DNA of 64,000 nucleotides from Vibrio ichthyoenteri ATCC 700023 (GCF_000222605.1 NZ_AFWF01000107.1:1-64000), one strand, 5' to 3'; positions 17,607 through 27,703 are shown, counted from the first letter of the stretch. Numbers and translations: made by a program. The notes: a model not told the origin generated them from the letters alone.

Positions 17607-20429
17607 TTATTTCAACATACCTTTCAGGAATCGTGCAGTATGTGAACCTTTGACCTTGACGACATCTTCCGGCGTACCTTGAGCGATAATCTCACCGCCA
17701 CCTTGGCCACCTTCAGGCCCCAAATCAATCACCCAATCGGCCGTTTTAACCACATCCAAGTTATGCTCGATTACGACAACGGTATTGCCGTGATCACGTA
17801 AGCGATGCAGCACGGTCAGCAATTGTTGAATGTCGTGGAAGTGCAAACCGGTGGTTGGCTCATCTAAGATGTACAAGGTTTTACCTGTGTCTCGCTTTGA
17901 CAATTCACGAGCTAGCTTGACGCGTTGTGCTTCACCGCCTGATAGTGTTGTTGCTGCTTGGCCAAGACGAATATAAGAAAGGCCAACATCAATCAGTGTT
18001 TGTAGTTTGCGTGCAATCACAGGAACAGGATCAAAAAATTGGCGAGCATCTTCGACCGTCAGTTCTAGCACTTCATCAATGCTTTTTCCTTTATAGCGTA
18101 CATCGAGAGTTTCTCGGTTGTAGCGCTTGCCTTTACAGGCATCACAAGGCACATAAACATCCGGCAAGAAATGCATTTCTACTTTGATTACGCCATCACC
18201 CTGACAAGCTTCACATCGACCGCCACGTACGTTAAAGCTAAAGCGGCCCGGTTTATAACCACGGGTACGAGATTCTTGAGTACCAGAGAATAGCTCACGA
18301 ATCGGGGTGAAAATCCCGGTATAAGTCGCTGGGTTTGAGCGTGGAGTGCGACCGATTGGGCTTTGATCAATGTCGATCACTTTATCGAAATGCTCTAAGC
18401 CTTTAATTTTTTTAAATGGCGCAGGGACTGCAGTGGTCGCCCCATTCAATTGTGTATGGGCGATCTTAAAGAAAGTGTCGTTAATTAAAGTTGATTTTCC
18501 TGAACCCGAAACACCGGTAATACAGCTAAACAGCCCCACAGGGATTGTCAGATCTACCTCTTTTAAGTTATTGCCTGATGCGCCAACTAACTCAACGACT
18601 TTTTTCTTGTCAAACGGCGTGCGAACCTGAGGGATCTCGATTTTCTTGGCGCCAGAAAGGTATTGGCCGGTTAATGATTCTGGCTCAGCTAGAATATCCG
18701 CCATCGTGCCTTGAGCAACCACTTGGCCACCATGTACACCAGCCCCAGGACCAATATCAATCACGTGATCGGCGCTGCGGATAGCATCTTCATCATGCTC
18801 AACAACCAGTACGGTATTGCCTAAATCACGCAAATGCACCAATGTTTTTAACAGACGTTCATTGTCTCGTTGATGCAAGCCAATGGAGGGCTCATCGAGT
18901 ACATACATTACCCCCACTAAACCTGCGCCGATTTGGCTAGCAAGCCGAATGCGTTGTGCTTCACCACCTGACAAGGTTTCTGCACTGCGCGATAGGTTAA
19001 GATAATTAAGACCGACGTTGACGAGAAACTCAAGGCGGTCGTTAATCTCTTTCATTACCTTTTCAGCAATCTTAGCGCGTTGCCCTTCCAATTTGAGTTG
19101 AGCAAAGAAGGTCAGCGCATCAGCAATGCTGAGTTCGACAATTTCTGGCAATGCGGTATCACCAATAAATACATTACGCGCTTCAAGGCGTAAGCGGCTG
19201 CCGTCGCAACTTGAACAGCATTTCGTCGCAATATATTTGGCGAGATCTTCACGAACAGAGTTAGATTCTGTATCGCGGTAGCGACGCTCTAATGTATTGA
19301 GAATGCCTTCAAAAGGATGACGTTTTACGCGGATATCGCCACGATCGTTGATGTAATTGAACTCAACTTCAGTGCGACCAGAGCCGGTTAAAATCACTGA
19401 TTGGATCTTTTTCGGGAGCTGATTAAATGGCTGGTGGAGATCAAAGTCATAATGTTTCGCCAGCGAGCTGAGCATTTGAAAATAATAATAGTTCTTCTGA
19501 TCCCATCCTCGTATTGCTCCTTGAGCTAGGCTTAGCGATTCATCTTGAATCACGCGTGCAGGATCAAAATATTGTTGTACGCCTAGGCCATCACACGTTC
19601 CACAAGCACCAGCAGGGTTATTAAACGAGAACAGGCGAGGCTCTAGTTCTTGCATGCTATAGGCACAATGTGGGCAGGCAAAGTTGGCTGAGAATACCGT
19701 TTCCTCACCGTCCCCTTCCATTGGGGCGACGATGGCAATACCACCAGACAGCTCTAAAGTCGTTTCAAAGGATTCAGCCAGACGTTGCTGTAAGTCTTCA
19801 CGGACTTTAAAACGGTCCACAACCACTTCAATGGTGTGCTTTTTATGTAACTCTAGTGGTGGTGGATCGCTTAAGTCGCAGGTTTCCCCATCGATTCGAG
19901 CGCGAATAAATCCTTGCGCGGCTAAGTTCTCTAACGTCTTAACGTGTTCACCTTTACGCTCTTTTACGATGGGTGCCAACAGCATCATTTTTGAACCCGC
20001 AGGGAGCTCAAGCACCTTGTCGACCATTTGTGAAATGGTTTGTGCCGTGAGTGGCTCTTTATGAGTAGGGCAGCGAGGCTCACCAACACGAGCGTAAAGC
20101 AAGCGCAAATAATCATAGACCTCGGTAATTGTCCCTACGGTTGAGCGTGGATTATGCGAGGTGGATTTTTGTTCGATAGAAATAGCGGGTGAGAGCCCTT
20201 CAATATGATCAACATCTGGCTTTTCCATCAACGACAGAAATTGACGAGCGTATGCCGAGAGTGATTCGACATAACGGCGTTGACCTTCAGCGTAGAGGGT
20301 ATCAAATGCCAAAGATGACTTCCCTGAGCCAGATAAACCGGTAATGACAGTCAGTTTATCGCGTGGGATAGTCAGATTGATATTTTTGAGATTGTGGGTG
20401 CGGGCTCCGCGAACTTCTATCTTATCCAT
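17607..20429 (-). CDS. uvrA: Excinuclease ABC subunit A
   Basis: UvrA is the damage-sensing ABC-type ATPase of nucleotide excision repair, loading UvrB. The 940-residue protein has the two-NBD architecture: Walker [12 protein letters not shown] (near residue 31), an insertion with zinc ligands, the first signature [12 protein letters not shown], then the second Walker [11 protein letters not shown] (near residue 640). The CXXC zinc module ([15 protein letters not shown] to CDACKG) and the second [12 protein letters not shown] follow. The length is normal. An SOS box lies 109 bp upstream of the ATG, so LexA control is expected. Confidence 0.98.
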   Translation of the reverse strand: MDKIEVRGARTHNLKNINLTIPRDKLTVITGLSGSGKSSLAFDTLYAEGQRRYVESLSAYARQFLSLMEKPDVDHIEGLSPAISIEQKSTSHNPRSTVGTITEVYDYLRLLYARVGEPRCPTHKEPLTAQTISQMVDKVLELPAGSKMMLLAPIVKERKGEHVKTLENLAAQGFIRARIDGETCDLSDPPPLELHKKHTIEVVVDRFKVREDLQQRLAESFETTLELSGGIAIVAPMEGDGEETVFSANFACPHCAYSMQELEPRLFSFNNPAGACGTCDGLGVQQYFDPARVIQDESLSLAQGAIRGWDQKNYYYFQMLSSLAKHYDFDLHQPFNQLPKKIQSVILTGSGRTEVEFNYINDRGDIRVKRHPFEGILNTLERRYRDTESNSVREDLAKYIATKCCSSCDGSRLRLEARNVFIGDTALPEIVELSIADALTFFAQLKLEGQRAKIAEKVMKEINDRLEFLVNVGLNYLNLSRSAETLSGGEAQRIRLASQIGAGLVGVMYVLDEPSIGLHQRDNERLLKTLVHLRDLGNTVLVVEHDEDAIRSADHVIDIGPGAGVHGGQVVAQGTMADILAEPESLTGQYLSGAKKIEIPQVRTPFDKKKVVELVGASGNNLKEVDLTIPVGLFSCITGVSGSGKSTLINDTFFKIAHTQLNGATTAVPAPFKKIKGLEHFDKVIDIDQSPIGRTPRSNPATYTGIFTPIRELFSGTQESRTRGYKPGRFSFNVRGGRCEACQGDGVIKVEMHFLPDVYVPCDACKGKRYNRETLDVRYKGKSIDEVLELTVEDARQFFDPVPVIARKLQTLIDVGLSYIRLGQAATTLSGGEAQRVKLARELSKRDTGKTLYILDEPTTGLHFHDIQQLLTVLHRLRDHGNTVVVIEHNLDVVKTADWVIDLGPEGGQGGGEIIAQGTPEDVVKVKGSHTARFLKGMLK

Positions 20430-20537
20430 TATTATCGCTCTGTATGGGGAAGAGTATTAAGGCTGACTAAGCTCACAAATTAATGTTGTGTGCAGTTTGT
20501 CTTAGTATTGCACAGCGGAAGAAATGTTCAAAGAAGA

Positions 20538-20557
20538 TACTGGATAAAAAAACAGTA
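20538..20557 (-). promoter_or_regulatory. LexA (SOS) box upstream of uvrA
   Basis: TACTGGATAAAAAAACAGTA is a 20-bp match to the gammaproteobacterial LexA consensus TACTGT-(AT)4-ACAGTA, with the invariant CTG-N10-CAG and TA at both ends. It lies 109 bp upstream of the uvrA start codon, between galU and uvrA. Both its position and its target are what is known for uvrA in E. coli. Confidence 0.85.
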
Positions 20558-20558
20558 A

Positions 20559-20585
20559 CAAAAAAGGCAGCCGTAGTGGCTGCCT
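20559..20585 (-). terminator. Terminator of galU
   Basis: The perfect 8-bp stem AGGCAGCC/GGCTGCCT with a 5-nt loop is followed on the minus strand by six T. It lies 26 bp after the galU stop, directly beside the LexA box. Confidence 0.9.
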
Positions 20586-20610
20586 AAAAGAGAATCTTGA
20601 GTGGTAAAGC

Positions 20611-21483
20611 TTAAGCTTGTTTGGCGGTCGCTTTCTTACCTAATTCAGTTTTCTTGCTGTCTTTGAGGTACATGTTCTCAAAGCAGTAGTTAGTCGCTTC
20701 GATGTAGCCTTCAACGCTACCGCAATCAAAGCGCTGACCTTTAAATTTGTACGCTAAGACACAACCAGATTTAGCTTGTTTAAGCAGGGCATCAGTAATT
20801 TGAATCTCGCCACCTTTACCAGGTTCGGTATTTTCAATTAACTCAAAAATATCAGGCGTTAAAATGTAGCGACCGATAATCGCAAGATTACTTGGCGCCG
20901 TACCTGGTTCTGGTTTTTCAACCATGTCATCAACGCGGTAGATGTCATCTTTAATCATCTCACCAGAGATCACACCGTATTTGTGTGTTTCATCTTCAGG
21001 GACTTCTTGTACAGCGACGATTGAGCAACGGAACTGTTTAAACAGCGTTACCATTTGCTCCAGAACACCTTGTTGCTCATTAACACAAAGGTCATCGGCA
21101 AGCACCACGGCAAAAGGTTCATCACCGATGAGTTCACGGCCAGTCAAAATGGCATGGCCTAAGCCTTTCATTTCACGTTGGCGAGTGTAGGTGAAGGTTG
21201 CCGAGTCGATGATATCGCGGATATCAACCAACAATTCTTCTTTGTTAGTGCCGCTAATCTGATGCTCTAGCTCATAGTTCTTATCAAAGTGATCCATGAT
21301 TGAGTGTTTGCCACGGCCAGTAACAATACACATGCCGTCCATGCCAGCTTGGATCGCTTCTTCCACACCGTATTCAATCAATGGTTTATTTACCACTGGC
21401 ATCATTTCTTTTGGCATTGATTTAGTGGCTGGAAGAAAACGCGTGCCATAACCAGCCGCTGGAAATAGGCATTTTTTGATCAT
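20611..21483 (-). CDS. galU: UTP-glucose-1-phosphate uridylyltransferase
   Basis: GalU makes UDP-glucose from UTP and glucose-1-phosphate, feeding LPS core, capsule or exopolysaccharide and galactose metabolism. The 290-residue protein begins IKKCLFPAAGYGTRFLPATKSMPKEM, the nucleotide-sugar pyrophosphorylase signature. It contains LADDLC (metal-binding Asp) and the lysine in MVEKPEPG. Length and motifs are normal. The gene lies between uvrA and qstR and has its own terminator. Confidence 0.96.
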   Translation of the reverse strand: MIKKCLFPAAGYGTRFLPATKSMPKEMMPVVNKPLIEYGVEEAIQAGMDGMCIVTGRGKHSIMDHFDKNYELEHQISGTNKEELLVDIRDIIDSATFTYTRQREMKGLGHAILTGRELIGDEPFAVVLADDLCVNEQQGVLEQMVTLFKQFRCSIVAVQEVPEDETHKYGVISGEMIKDDIYRVDDMVEKPEPGTAPSNLAIIGRYILTPDIFELIENTEPGKGGEIQITDALLKQAKSGCVLAYKFKGQRFDCGSVEGYIEATNYCFENMYLKDSKKTELGKKATAKQA

Positions 21484-21601
21484 GATAAAACCCTTTATCT
21501 ATCTGATGTATTTAATAAGTTGGCGACAAGATAACACGCTTTTACCAGGAGATAATCAATCCTTTCGTGCAAAAGTTGATTTTTTAGCCCTTGCTTTATT
21601 T

Positions 21602-22249
21602 TTAAGACATTAAGTGCTGTTTTGCCCACGATGTTGCCTGTATACGATTTTTCACCGATAGCTTTTTGAATATTTGGTATAAGTGGGATTTGACGGTGAA
21701 CTCACTAATAAACAAGTCTTCGGCGATTTGATTATTGGATGCGCCGGTTTTTAGGCTGCGTAAAATCTGAATCTCGCGCGTAGTGAGATCAACCGTGGCT
21801 GGTGAGGTTTGGCTATCAAAGATATGGCGATAGTAATGTAATAACTGAGCCGCCACTTTTCTTGGTAGCCAATTATGGCTATTGATCACTTCACCACAGC
21901 CAAATGCGACATCATTAAGATCGTCGTTACGATAAAAAAGCGCTTTTAGATTGCCAAAGCTGAGCAGTTCATCTGTGGTGAGTCGTTTCTCAACGTTAAA
22001 AATAATCGTTTCAAAAATTTTATTTGAAAGCGGTAGGTTACGAATACTGCTGTTGAGAGTCTGATAATTATTGTGATCGATAAGCAGGATCTTATGTTTA
22101 TGTTGCTGCATTGCCAGCATGCAGTCTTGTGGTTCCATTCTCGGTATCGGTAAACCAAGGGTTGCTTCAATACGATCTACAATTGGGTAGTGAGCGTGTT
22201 TATTTTCACATAGGAAATAGATGGTTCTTGTGTAGATGTTCTTAGCCAT
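21602..22249 (-). CDS. qstR: LuxR/VpsT-family regulator, probable QstR
   Basis: The 215-residue protein has a receiver-like N-terminal half (about residues 10-125) without a clear phospho-acceptor Asp pocket. Its C-terminal LuxR-type HTH is LTTREIQILRSLKTGASNNQ to VKSHLYQIFKKLSVKNRIQA (about residues 145-205). Location between galU and ssb and the length match QstR of V. cholerae. QstR is activated by TfoX and HapR and switches on late competence genes (comEA, comM and others) and type VI secretion genes. A WLPR tetrapeptide sits where VpsT has its c-di-GMP-binding W[FLM][TS]R. Assignment rests on synteny and family, so another VpsT-like regulator is possible but less likely. Confidence 0.8.
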   Translation of the reverse strand: MAKNIYTRTIYFLCENKHAHYPIVDRIEATLGLPIPRMEPQDCMLAMQQHKHKILLIDHNNYQTLNSSIRNLPLSNKIFETIIFNVEKRLTTDELLSFGNLKALFYRNDDLNDVAFGCGEVINSHNWLPRKVAAQLLHYYRHIFDSQTSPATVDLTTREIQILRSLKTGASNNQIAEDLFISEFTVKSHLYQIFKKLSVKNRIQATSWAKQHLMS

Positions 22250-22547
22250 AGGATTTTCTCGTTGTTAAGGTTTGTATTTATTAGTTATTTTTAATCTATC
22301 CTGTCTCATTTGCCCTGAAAGAGCGATTGGTGGTCAATAACAACTGCATCATGTTTCATATTTGATAAGTGATTTATCTTTATCTCATTGAAAATGGGCG
22401 AAGAGAAGATGAGTAAGTATTGAATTCTGGGACGAGTAACAGAAAAGTTGTTTAGTGGTAGGACATCAAGAGTTGTTTGTAGCGTAACTAGGGTGTTATT
22501 CTTGTGCGCTATTAAATTTAAGAAATTCTATCTAGACGGAGCGAAAC
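22250..22547. other. Intergenic region between divergent qstR and ssb
   Basis: The region is 298 bp and AT-rich, and must carry both promoters. A CTG-N10-CAG pattern at 22437-22452 matches only the outer bases of a LexA box and has a GC-containing centre, so I treat it as doubtful. No gene or stable hairpin is visible. Confidence 0.4.
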
Positions 22548-23090
22548 ATGGCTAGCCGTGGAGTAAACAAAGTAATCTTGGTCGGTAACTTGGGCGCAGA
22601 TCCTGAAGTTCGTTACATGCCTAGTGGCGGTGCAGTAGCAAATATTACAGTGGCTACTTCTGAGTCATGGCGTGATAAAGCTACCGGTGAACAGCGTGAA
22701 AAAACAGAGTGGCACCGTGTTGCGCTGTTTGGCAAACTAGCGGAAGTAGCTGGTGAGTACCTACGTAAAGGCTCTCAAGTTTACGTTGAAGGTCAACTAC
22801 AAACGCGTAAATGGCAAAACCAGCAAGGCCAAGATCAGTACACAACAGAAGTTGTTGTTCAAGGCTTTAATGGCGTAATGCAAATGCTAGGCGGCCGTCA
22901 AGGCGGTCAAGGTGCCCCTATGGGTGGTCAGCCTCAGCAGCAGCAACAACAGCAGCAACAAGGTTGGGGTCAGCCACAACAACCTGCAATGCAGCAGCAA
23001 TCACACCAGCCGCAGCAACAACAACCTCAGCAACAGCAGCCTCAATACAATGAGCCGCCAATGGATTTTGACGACGACATCCCGTTTTAA
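22548..23090 (+). CDS. ssb: Single-stranded DNA-binding protein
   Basis: SSB coats single-stranded DNA in replication, repair and natural transformation. The 180-residue protein has an N-terminal OB fold ([20 protein letters not shown] to about residue 112). A long linker follows (residues ~115-165) that is dominated by Gln, with several uninterrupted CAG/CAA runs. The conserved acidic tip DFDDDIPF recruits partner proteins. The Gln-rich linker is longer than in E. coli and typical of vibrios; its CAG/CAA tracts could vary in length. A strong terminator follows. Confidence 0.97.
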   Translation: MASRGVNKVILVGNLGADPEVRYMPSGGAVANITVATSESWRDKATGEQREKTEWHRVALFGKLAEVAGEYLRKGSQVYVEGQLQTRKWQNQQGQDQYTTEVVVQGFNGVMQMLGGRQGGQGAPMGGQPQQQQQQQQQGWGQPQQPAMQQQSHQPQQQQPQQQQPQYNEPPMDFDDDIPF

Positions 23091-23103
23091 TCTATCCAAA
23101 CTG

Positions 23104-23135
23104 AAAAAAAGCCGCGAATGTCGCGGCTTTTTTAT
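23104..23135 (+). terminator. Terminator after ssb
   Basis: The stem AAAAAGCCGCGA/TCGCGGCTTTTT with a 3-nt loop and a T6 tail lies 14 bp after the ssb stop. Confidence 0.92.
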
Positions 23136-23259
23136 ATAGTAATCTTTGCTTTAGCTCCTAAGGATAGGGAGTTCTCGTGCCAGATGATTGCTTTTGACGT
23201 AGTATGTGGGCTCTCATTCTGTATAGATGACACTCTCAGGTGAAGGGAATCCATTATTT

Positions 23260-25266
23260 ATGAGGTATACGCCTACCTTAAAATTGAGCACACGTTTGGT
23301 GGCTTTTGTCACTATGATCGTGATCTGCGCGATGTTTATCCTCTTTCTCGGAGGCACATTATCTTTTCGCAGCTTAGGCCATGAATATCTCGATCACTCT
23401 CTCAATGGCATTGTTGAAGTGGTTGATAAAGAAATGGAAGATCCTGACGCCGCTTATTCGATGCAGCGCTGGATGCCGAAAATGCTGCAAGCGTCAAATA
23501 TCGTTGAGATGGAACTCTCTTCGCAAGCTGGCGTAATCTATCGCTATAAAGACACCTCTAATACCTTTGATCCTTCGTTGCTTTATCGAGTGGAATATCA
23601 ACTCGAGCGCAATAATGGTTATAAGATTCGCTTTATTGCTATTCCTCCTTATCTTGGCTACGGCTACTCAATGCAGGCCTTATGGTCGATCACGGTTGCG
23701 GTGATGCTGATTATTTTTGGCTTAATGCAAGGGGTGAAATGGCTCAAGTTACAGTTACTCGGCTCAGAGTTACTTGAAGAGCGGGGGCGAATGATATTGG
23801 CTGGTCGAGTGGAAGAGTTTGCCAAGGGCGATCTCAAAGAGTGGCCTTACACTGCCAGTGAAGCGTTGGATCGCTTAATTGAAGAGCTGCAGGATGCACG
23901 ACAAGAACGCAGCCGCTTTGATACTTTCATTCGAACCCAGACTTTTCTTGATCAATTGACAGGCACCGCCAATCGAGTGCTGTTTGACAGCAAATTGGAA
24001 TCGGCTTTATCTGAAAGCGGTTCACATGGCGGCGTGTTATTGCTTCGTATTGACGATTGGGATCAGGTTGAAGAAGAAAGCAGCAAACAGCAGGCGAATG
24101 AATTTATTGTCGCTGTTGGTGAAGCGATCAGCAAAATAATATTGCGTTATCCCGATGTCATTTTATCGCGTTATTATAACGCCGATTTTGCGATCTTCGC
24201 GCCAAACTTAAGTAGTAAAGAAGTCTCTAGCATCGCGATAAACAGCTTGAAGCAGTTGAGCAAGCTTGATTTACCTATGCCATTGGATCGAGACAACTGG
24301 TGCCATATCGGCGTGAGCATGTTCCAAGAAGGAGAGCGGCAGGGCAAGATCATGGATGAAGCGGAGACCGCATTGAAGAGTGCTCATCTTCAGCAAGTGA
24401 ATACTTGGAGTCGTTTCAATAAGCTTTCTACTCAGCGAGATGAACGCGGTAGCGTGCGCTGGCGTACCTTGTTTGACAAAGAACTAACGCCAGAAAAAGT
24501 CTACTTGTTTTCGCAGCCATGTTACCTGTTGAACTCACAGCAAGAAACAGAGCTCAATCACTATGAGTTATTTGTGCGTATTAACGATCCAGAAAAAGGG
24601 TTGATTAAGGCGTCACGTTTTAATTCTGCAATTGAGTCGGTTGGTTACGAAAGTCTTTTAGATCGCTCAGTTTTTTTGGCGGTCGTCAGATTTTTGAAAG
24701 CGTCAAAAAATAGTTTATGTTATTCTGTAAACCTTCATGTGACTCCCTTTTCAGATCGAAAGTACTTTCGTTGGTTTAGGGATGAGTTATTACAATTACC
24801 CGCAGAATCGAGACATCAGCTCTATTTTGAGTTCGCCGAAGCGCGTTTAGTGAAACATATTGACTATATGCGACCTGTGATCAAGATGTTAACCGGCTTA
24901 GGTTGTAAAGTAATCGTAGGGCAAGCTGGTCGCTCTATTGTGAGCACTCACTATTTAAAAGATTTAGCGATTGATTATTTGAAGTTGCACCGCAGCTTGA
25001 TTAAGCAAATTGATCAAAGACATGAAAATCAATTGTTTGTACGCAGCCTCTTAGGGGCATGTGAAGGATTAAAAACGCAAGTCATTGCTGTTGGTGTCGA
25101 CCAAAAGCAAGAGTACAAAACCATTTTAGAGCTTGGTGTTCAAGGGGTTCAAGGCCGTTATTTTTCGGCCGAGCAACAACTGATACCGGAACAGCAAGCG
25201 GAGCAAATCATACAGTCCAAATCCAATGTTCAAGTTGGACGACGTAACCGTTGGCGAAGAAGTTAA
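23260..25266 (+). CDS. csrD: CsrD/MshH-type regulator with degenerate GGDEF and EAL domains
   Basis: The 668-residue inner-membrane protein has two N-terminal membrane helices (near residues 10-35 and 135-155) flanking a periplasmic region and a HAMP-like segment. Degenerate GGDEF (about 220-380) and EAL (about 400-650) domains follow. The GGDEF site is replaced by YYNADF and the EAL site by ELFVR, so neither synthesis nor hydrolysis of c-di-GMP is expected. E. coli CsrD has the same layout and targets the CsrB/CsrC RNAs for RNase E decay; the V. cholerae equivalent next to the MSHA genes is called MshH. I prefer the ATG at 23260, though 23227 is possible. It is 7 bp upstream of mshI. Confidence 0.88.
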   Translation: MRYTPTLKLSTRLVAFVTMIVICAMFILFLGGTLSFRSLGHEYLDHSLNGIVEVVDKEMEDPDAAYSMQRWMPKMLQASNIVEMELSSQAGVIYRYKDTSNTFDPSLLYRVEYQLERNNGYKIRFIAIPPYLGYGYSMQALWSITVAVMLIIFGLMQGVKWLKLQLLGSELLEERGRMILAGRVEEFAKGDLKEWPYTASEALDRLIEELQDARQERSRFDTFIRTQTFLDQLTGTANRVLFDSKLESALSESGSHGGVLLLRIDDWDQVEEESSKQQANEFIVAVGEAISKIILRYPDVILSRYYNADFAIFAPNLSSKEVSSIAINSLKQLSKLDLPMPLDRDNWCHIGVSMFQEGERQGKIMDEAETALKSAHLQQVNTWSRFNKLSTQRDERGSVRWRTLFDKELTPEKVYLFSQPCYLLNSQQETELNHYELFVRINDPEKGLIKASRFNSAIESVGYESLLDRSVFLAVVRFLKASKNSLCYSVNLHVTPFSDRKYFRWFRDELLQLPAESRHQLYFEFAEARLVKHIDYMRPVIKMLTGLGCKVIVGQAGRSIVSTHYLKDLAIDYLKLHRSLIKQIDQRHENQLFVRSLLGACEGLKTQVIAVGVDQKQEYKTILELGVQGVQGRYFSAEQQLIPEQQAEQIIQSKSNVQVGRRNRWRRS

Positions 25267-25273
25267 GTTGTAG

Positions 25274-26716
25274 ATGAATATTCAATCTTTAATTGAAAAG
25301 TTTAGCTCTGGTACGCGTTCGGGAAACTGTCTGAGGGTAGTTGTCCAACCGAGCGCGCTCTATTTCTCAGAGTCTAGTGCCGCCATATTGCCTAAGCGAG
25401 TTTCCACTGAAGGCGCTGATTGGCAGAAAGTATTGGTTAGCACTTTAGTTAAGGGGCAGGTTATTGATAGTTCGATTGATATCGTTCTAAATTCAAGCCT
25501 CTACCAAAACTATCAAATTGAAAAGCCCAACGTCCCGCAAGAAGAGTTGAGTTTAACGTTACCGTTTTTGCTCAAAGATCTTATCAGCGAAAAAATTACC
25601 GACATCATTGCCGATGCGATGCCGTTACTTACGAGTAATAAGCTGCAAGTGTATGTGGTACCAAAATCAATGGTATTGGGTCTTGCTCAAGCATTGCAGC
25701 AGGTTAATTTAAAGCTTGGTCACATTCTGGTTGAGGATGATGTCTGGGGCCGAGTTGCAATCGATACCGAGCGTTTTGTCTTGTTGCAGCGTAGCCAAAA
25801 CGGTGCCTATAAAGTTAGTGCTTTTGTGGATAATCGCTGTGTATTCCAACGGACTATTCGAGGCGTCACTGCACCGTTAACGGGTGTGGCGAGTGCAAGT
25901 TTTCAACTCGATAGTGTGGCGTTAGAGCTACAACGTTCGATCGATTATCTTTCATCACAGATGCGTGGCGCGACTTTGCATCGCATGAAAGTATGCTGTG
26001 ACGATGAAGATAATGACGAGTTAGCTAAGGCACTTGATGAGCGATTAAGCGTATCAGTGTCGCGGTTGACCGACTCAGGATTAGAGTCTGGTGCATTGCT
26101 CACTCAGTTTATTTCGCAAAATTATGATGCGGGGATCAACCTATATCCTGCTCATCTACAGCCAAAAGTTGATCATTTCACCCTGAACAATGTCGCATTC
26201 GCGACCGGCTTTTTGTTGGTTGTGATACTGGCTGCATACGGTTATAACTCTTGGCAAAGTAGCCAGTTGAACCAAGAACTCAGTATCGTTAAGTCTCAAG
26301 AGAAAGAGTTTAGCCAGCAAGTCGCCAGTCTTAAGCAACGATTAGCGAAGCATCGACCATCGCCAGAAAAAGTGCATGCAGTCGAACGGCTGAAAGAGGA
26401 CATCTCATCCAAGCGAGATTCGCTAAATGCAGTGACCAAGTATGACGGTTCACAGCAAGCGGGCTATTCCGGAATTATGTCGTCATTGGCGCAATTAGGC
26501 CGTAAAGATATTTCGATTAATTATATTCGCATGGATGATGAAAGTCTTGATATCAAGGGGTTAGCGCGTGATCCACAAGCGATTCCTAATTGGGTTAATC
26601 AGTTTAAAGGTGAGTTGAACCTAGTCGGTCGTTCATTTGAAAAGCTGAAAATAGGCCGTAATGAACAGAATATATTGACCTTTGAGCTGCATACCAAAGA
26701 GGAAGCCGAGCAATGA
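25274..26716 (+). CDS. mshI: MSHA biogenesis protein MshI (PilM/PilN-like)
   Basis: The 480-residue protein is the first of the MSHA assembly genes. The N-terminal ~290 residues look like an actin-fold PilM domain (with LQRSIDYLSSQ near its end). One membrane helix (VAFATGFLLVVILAAYGY, near residues 306-325), a coiled-coil stretch (residues ~330-385) and a small C-terminal domain resembling PilN follow. It therefore probably forms the cytoplasmic and inner-membrane part of the alignment complex together with MshJ. The last bases overlap mshJ (ATGA), so translation is coupled. Confidence 0.9.
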   Translation: MNIQSLIEKFSSGTRSGNCLRVVVQPSALYFSESSAAILPKRVSTEGADWQKVLVSTLVKGQVIDSSIDIVLNSSLYQNYQIEKPNVPQEELSLTLPFLLKDLISEKITDIIADAMPLLTSNKLQVYVVPKSMVLGLAQALQQVNLKLGHILVEDDVWGRVAIDTERFVLLQRSQNGAYKVSAFVDNRCVFQRTIRGVTAPLTGVASASFQLDSVALELQRSIDYLSSQMRGATLHRMKVCCDDEDNDELAKALDERLSVSVSRLTDSGLESGALLTQFISQNYDAGINLYPAHLQPKVDHFTLNNVAFATGFLLVVILAAYGYNSWQSSQLNQELSIVKSQEKEFSQQVASLKQRLAKHRPSPEKVHAVERLKEDISSKRDSLNAVTKYDGSQQAGYSGIMSSLAQLGRKDISINYIRMDDESLDIKGLARDPQAIPNWVNQFKGELNLVGRSFEKLKIGRNEQNILTFELHTKEEAEQ

Positions 26717-27363
26717 AAACGCATTGGCTAAATATGGCTGAAAAATTTGCTAATTTGAGTGCACGAGAAAAGTGGTTGATCGCTTTGTGTAGCTGGGTTG
26801 GGATTATTTTAGGTGGGTATGTACTGTTGGTTGAGCCAACGCTCAAAGCGAATCAGTCTTTGCGCCAGCAAGTCACCACTACAGAACAAAGTAACTTGCG
26901 TTTAGAGGGTGAAGTTCTTGCCATCACAGCAAAGCTGAAGAAAGATCCTGATCAAGCCATCAACATTGAATATAAAAGATTATTTACTGAAAGCCAGATG
27001 CTATCTGAGCAACTGGCAAAAGTGTTTGAAGACTTAATTTCTCCAAGCCAAATGGCCAAACTATTAGAAGATGTATTGGCAGGAACGAAAGGTCTGCACT
27101 TGGTTTCTTTAGAGTCACTAAAGGCTGAGCCGATAGTGAATGGCCAAGCTACGGAAAATTATAACGGTTACTACGTTCACCCTGTGCGATTGGAATTAAC
27201 CGGAAACTACTTTGCCATTTTGAGTTATTTAGAAACGCTTGAGTCACTGCCAGTGAATTACTATTGGCGTAATTTTAGCTATCAAGTGGAAGATTATCCT
27301 CAAGCGAAGTTGGTGTTAGAAGTGTACACGTTAGGCACAAGACAGGAGTTTATCGGTGGTTAA
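26713..27363 (+). CDS. mshJ: MSHA biogenesis protein MshJ (PilO-like)
   Basis: The 216-residue bitopic inner-membrane protein has one helix (KWLIALCSWVGIILGGYVLLV, near residues 17-37), a coiled coil (about 45-95) and a periplasmic ferredoxin-like domain. This is the PilO/GspM layout of the pilus alignment complex. The ATG overlaps the mshI stop by four bases and the 3' end overlaps mshK by eight. It probably pairs with MshI in the inner membrane and contacts the periplasmic MshK. Confidence 0.9.
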   Translation: MKTHWLNMAEKFANLSAREKWLIALCSWVGIILGGYVLLVEPTLKANQSLRQQVTTTEQSNLRLEGEVLAITAKLKKDPDQAINIEYKRLFTESQMLSEQLAKVFEDLISPSQMAKLLEDVLAGTKGLHLVSLESLKAEPIVNGQATENYNGYYVHPVRLELTGNYFAILSYLETLESLPVNYYWRNFSYQVEDYPQAKLVLEVYTLGTRQEFIGG

Positions 27364-27688
27364 TAAATTTTTGATTGCGCTACTGGGCACCCTGAGTATT
27401 TCTTCATTTGCGATGGCTTCACAAGATCCAACGGCACCACTGAATTGGCAGCCGGTGGCGGAAAGCAAGCAAGCGAAGAAGGTCACACAATATCGCGTGC
27501 CTAATTTACAAAGTATCGTCTGTCGTGATGACAAAGAGTGCGTCGCGATTTTGAATGGCCAAGCATTGGCGCAAGGTGAACGTATTGATGGTTTTCAAGT
27601 AAAGCAAGTGAGATCGGAGTACGTCACCGTCGCTCGAGGCAGTAAACAGTGGAAGCTGGAACTGTTTCCTCTAGAAGTAAAACAATAA
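27356..27688 (+). CDS. mshK: MSHA biogenesis protein MshK (PilP-like)
   Basis: The 110-residue protein has a Sec signal peptide (about residues 1-22, ending SFAMA) and a small periplasmic domain resembling the PilP/GspC homology region. It contains a Cys pair (IVCRDDKECVAIL) that may form a disulfide. Translation starts at a GTG (27356) inside the end of mshJ, with CAGGAG seven bases upstream. The product probably links the inner-membrane complex to the MshL secretin. Confidence 0.88.
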   Translation: MVNKFLIALLGTLSISSFAMASQDPTAPLNWQPVAESKQAKKVTQYRVPNLQSIVCRDDKECVAILNGQALAQGERIDGFQVKQVRSEYVTVARGSKQWKLELFPLEVKQ

Positions 27689-27703
27689 GGTTAATGAGAT
27701 CGT

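Noticed and set aside
22437-22452. LexA box before ssb
   Set aside because: Only the CTG and CAG ends match and the central ten bases are not AT-rich; I keep it as doubtful rather than annotate it.
23194-23227. Promoter for csrD with -35 TTGACG
   Set aside because: The nearest -10-like TATAGA is 22 bp away, too far for a sigma-70 promoter, and no other good -10 is present.
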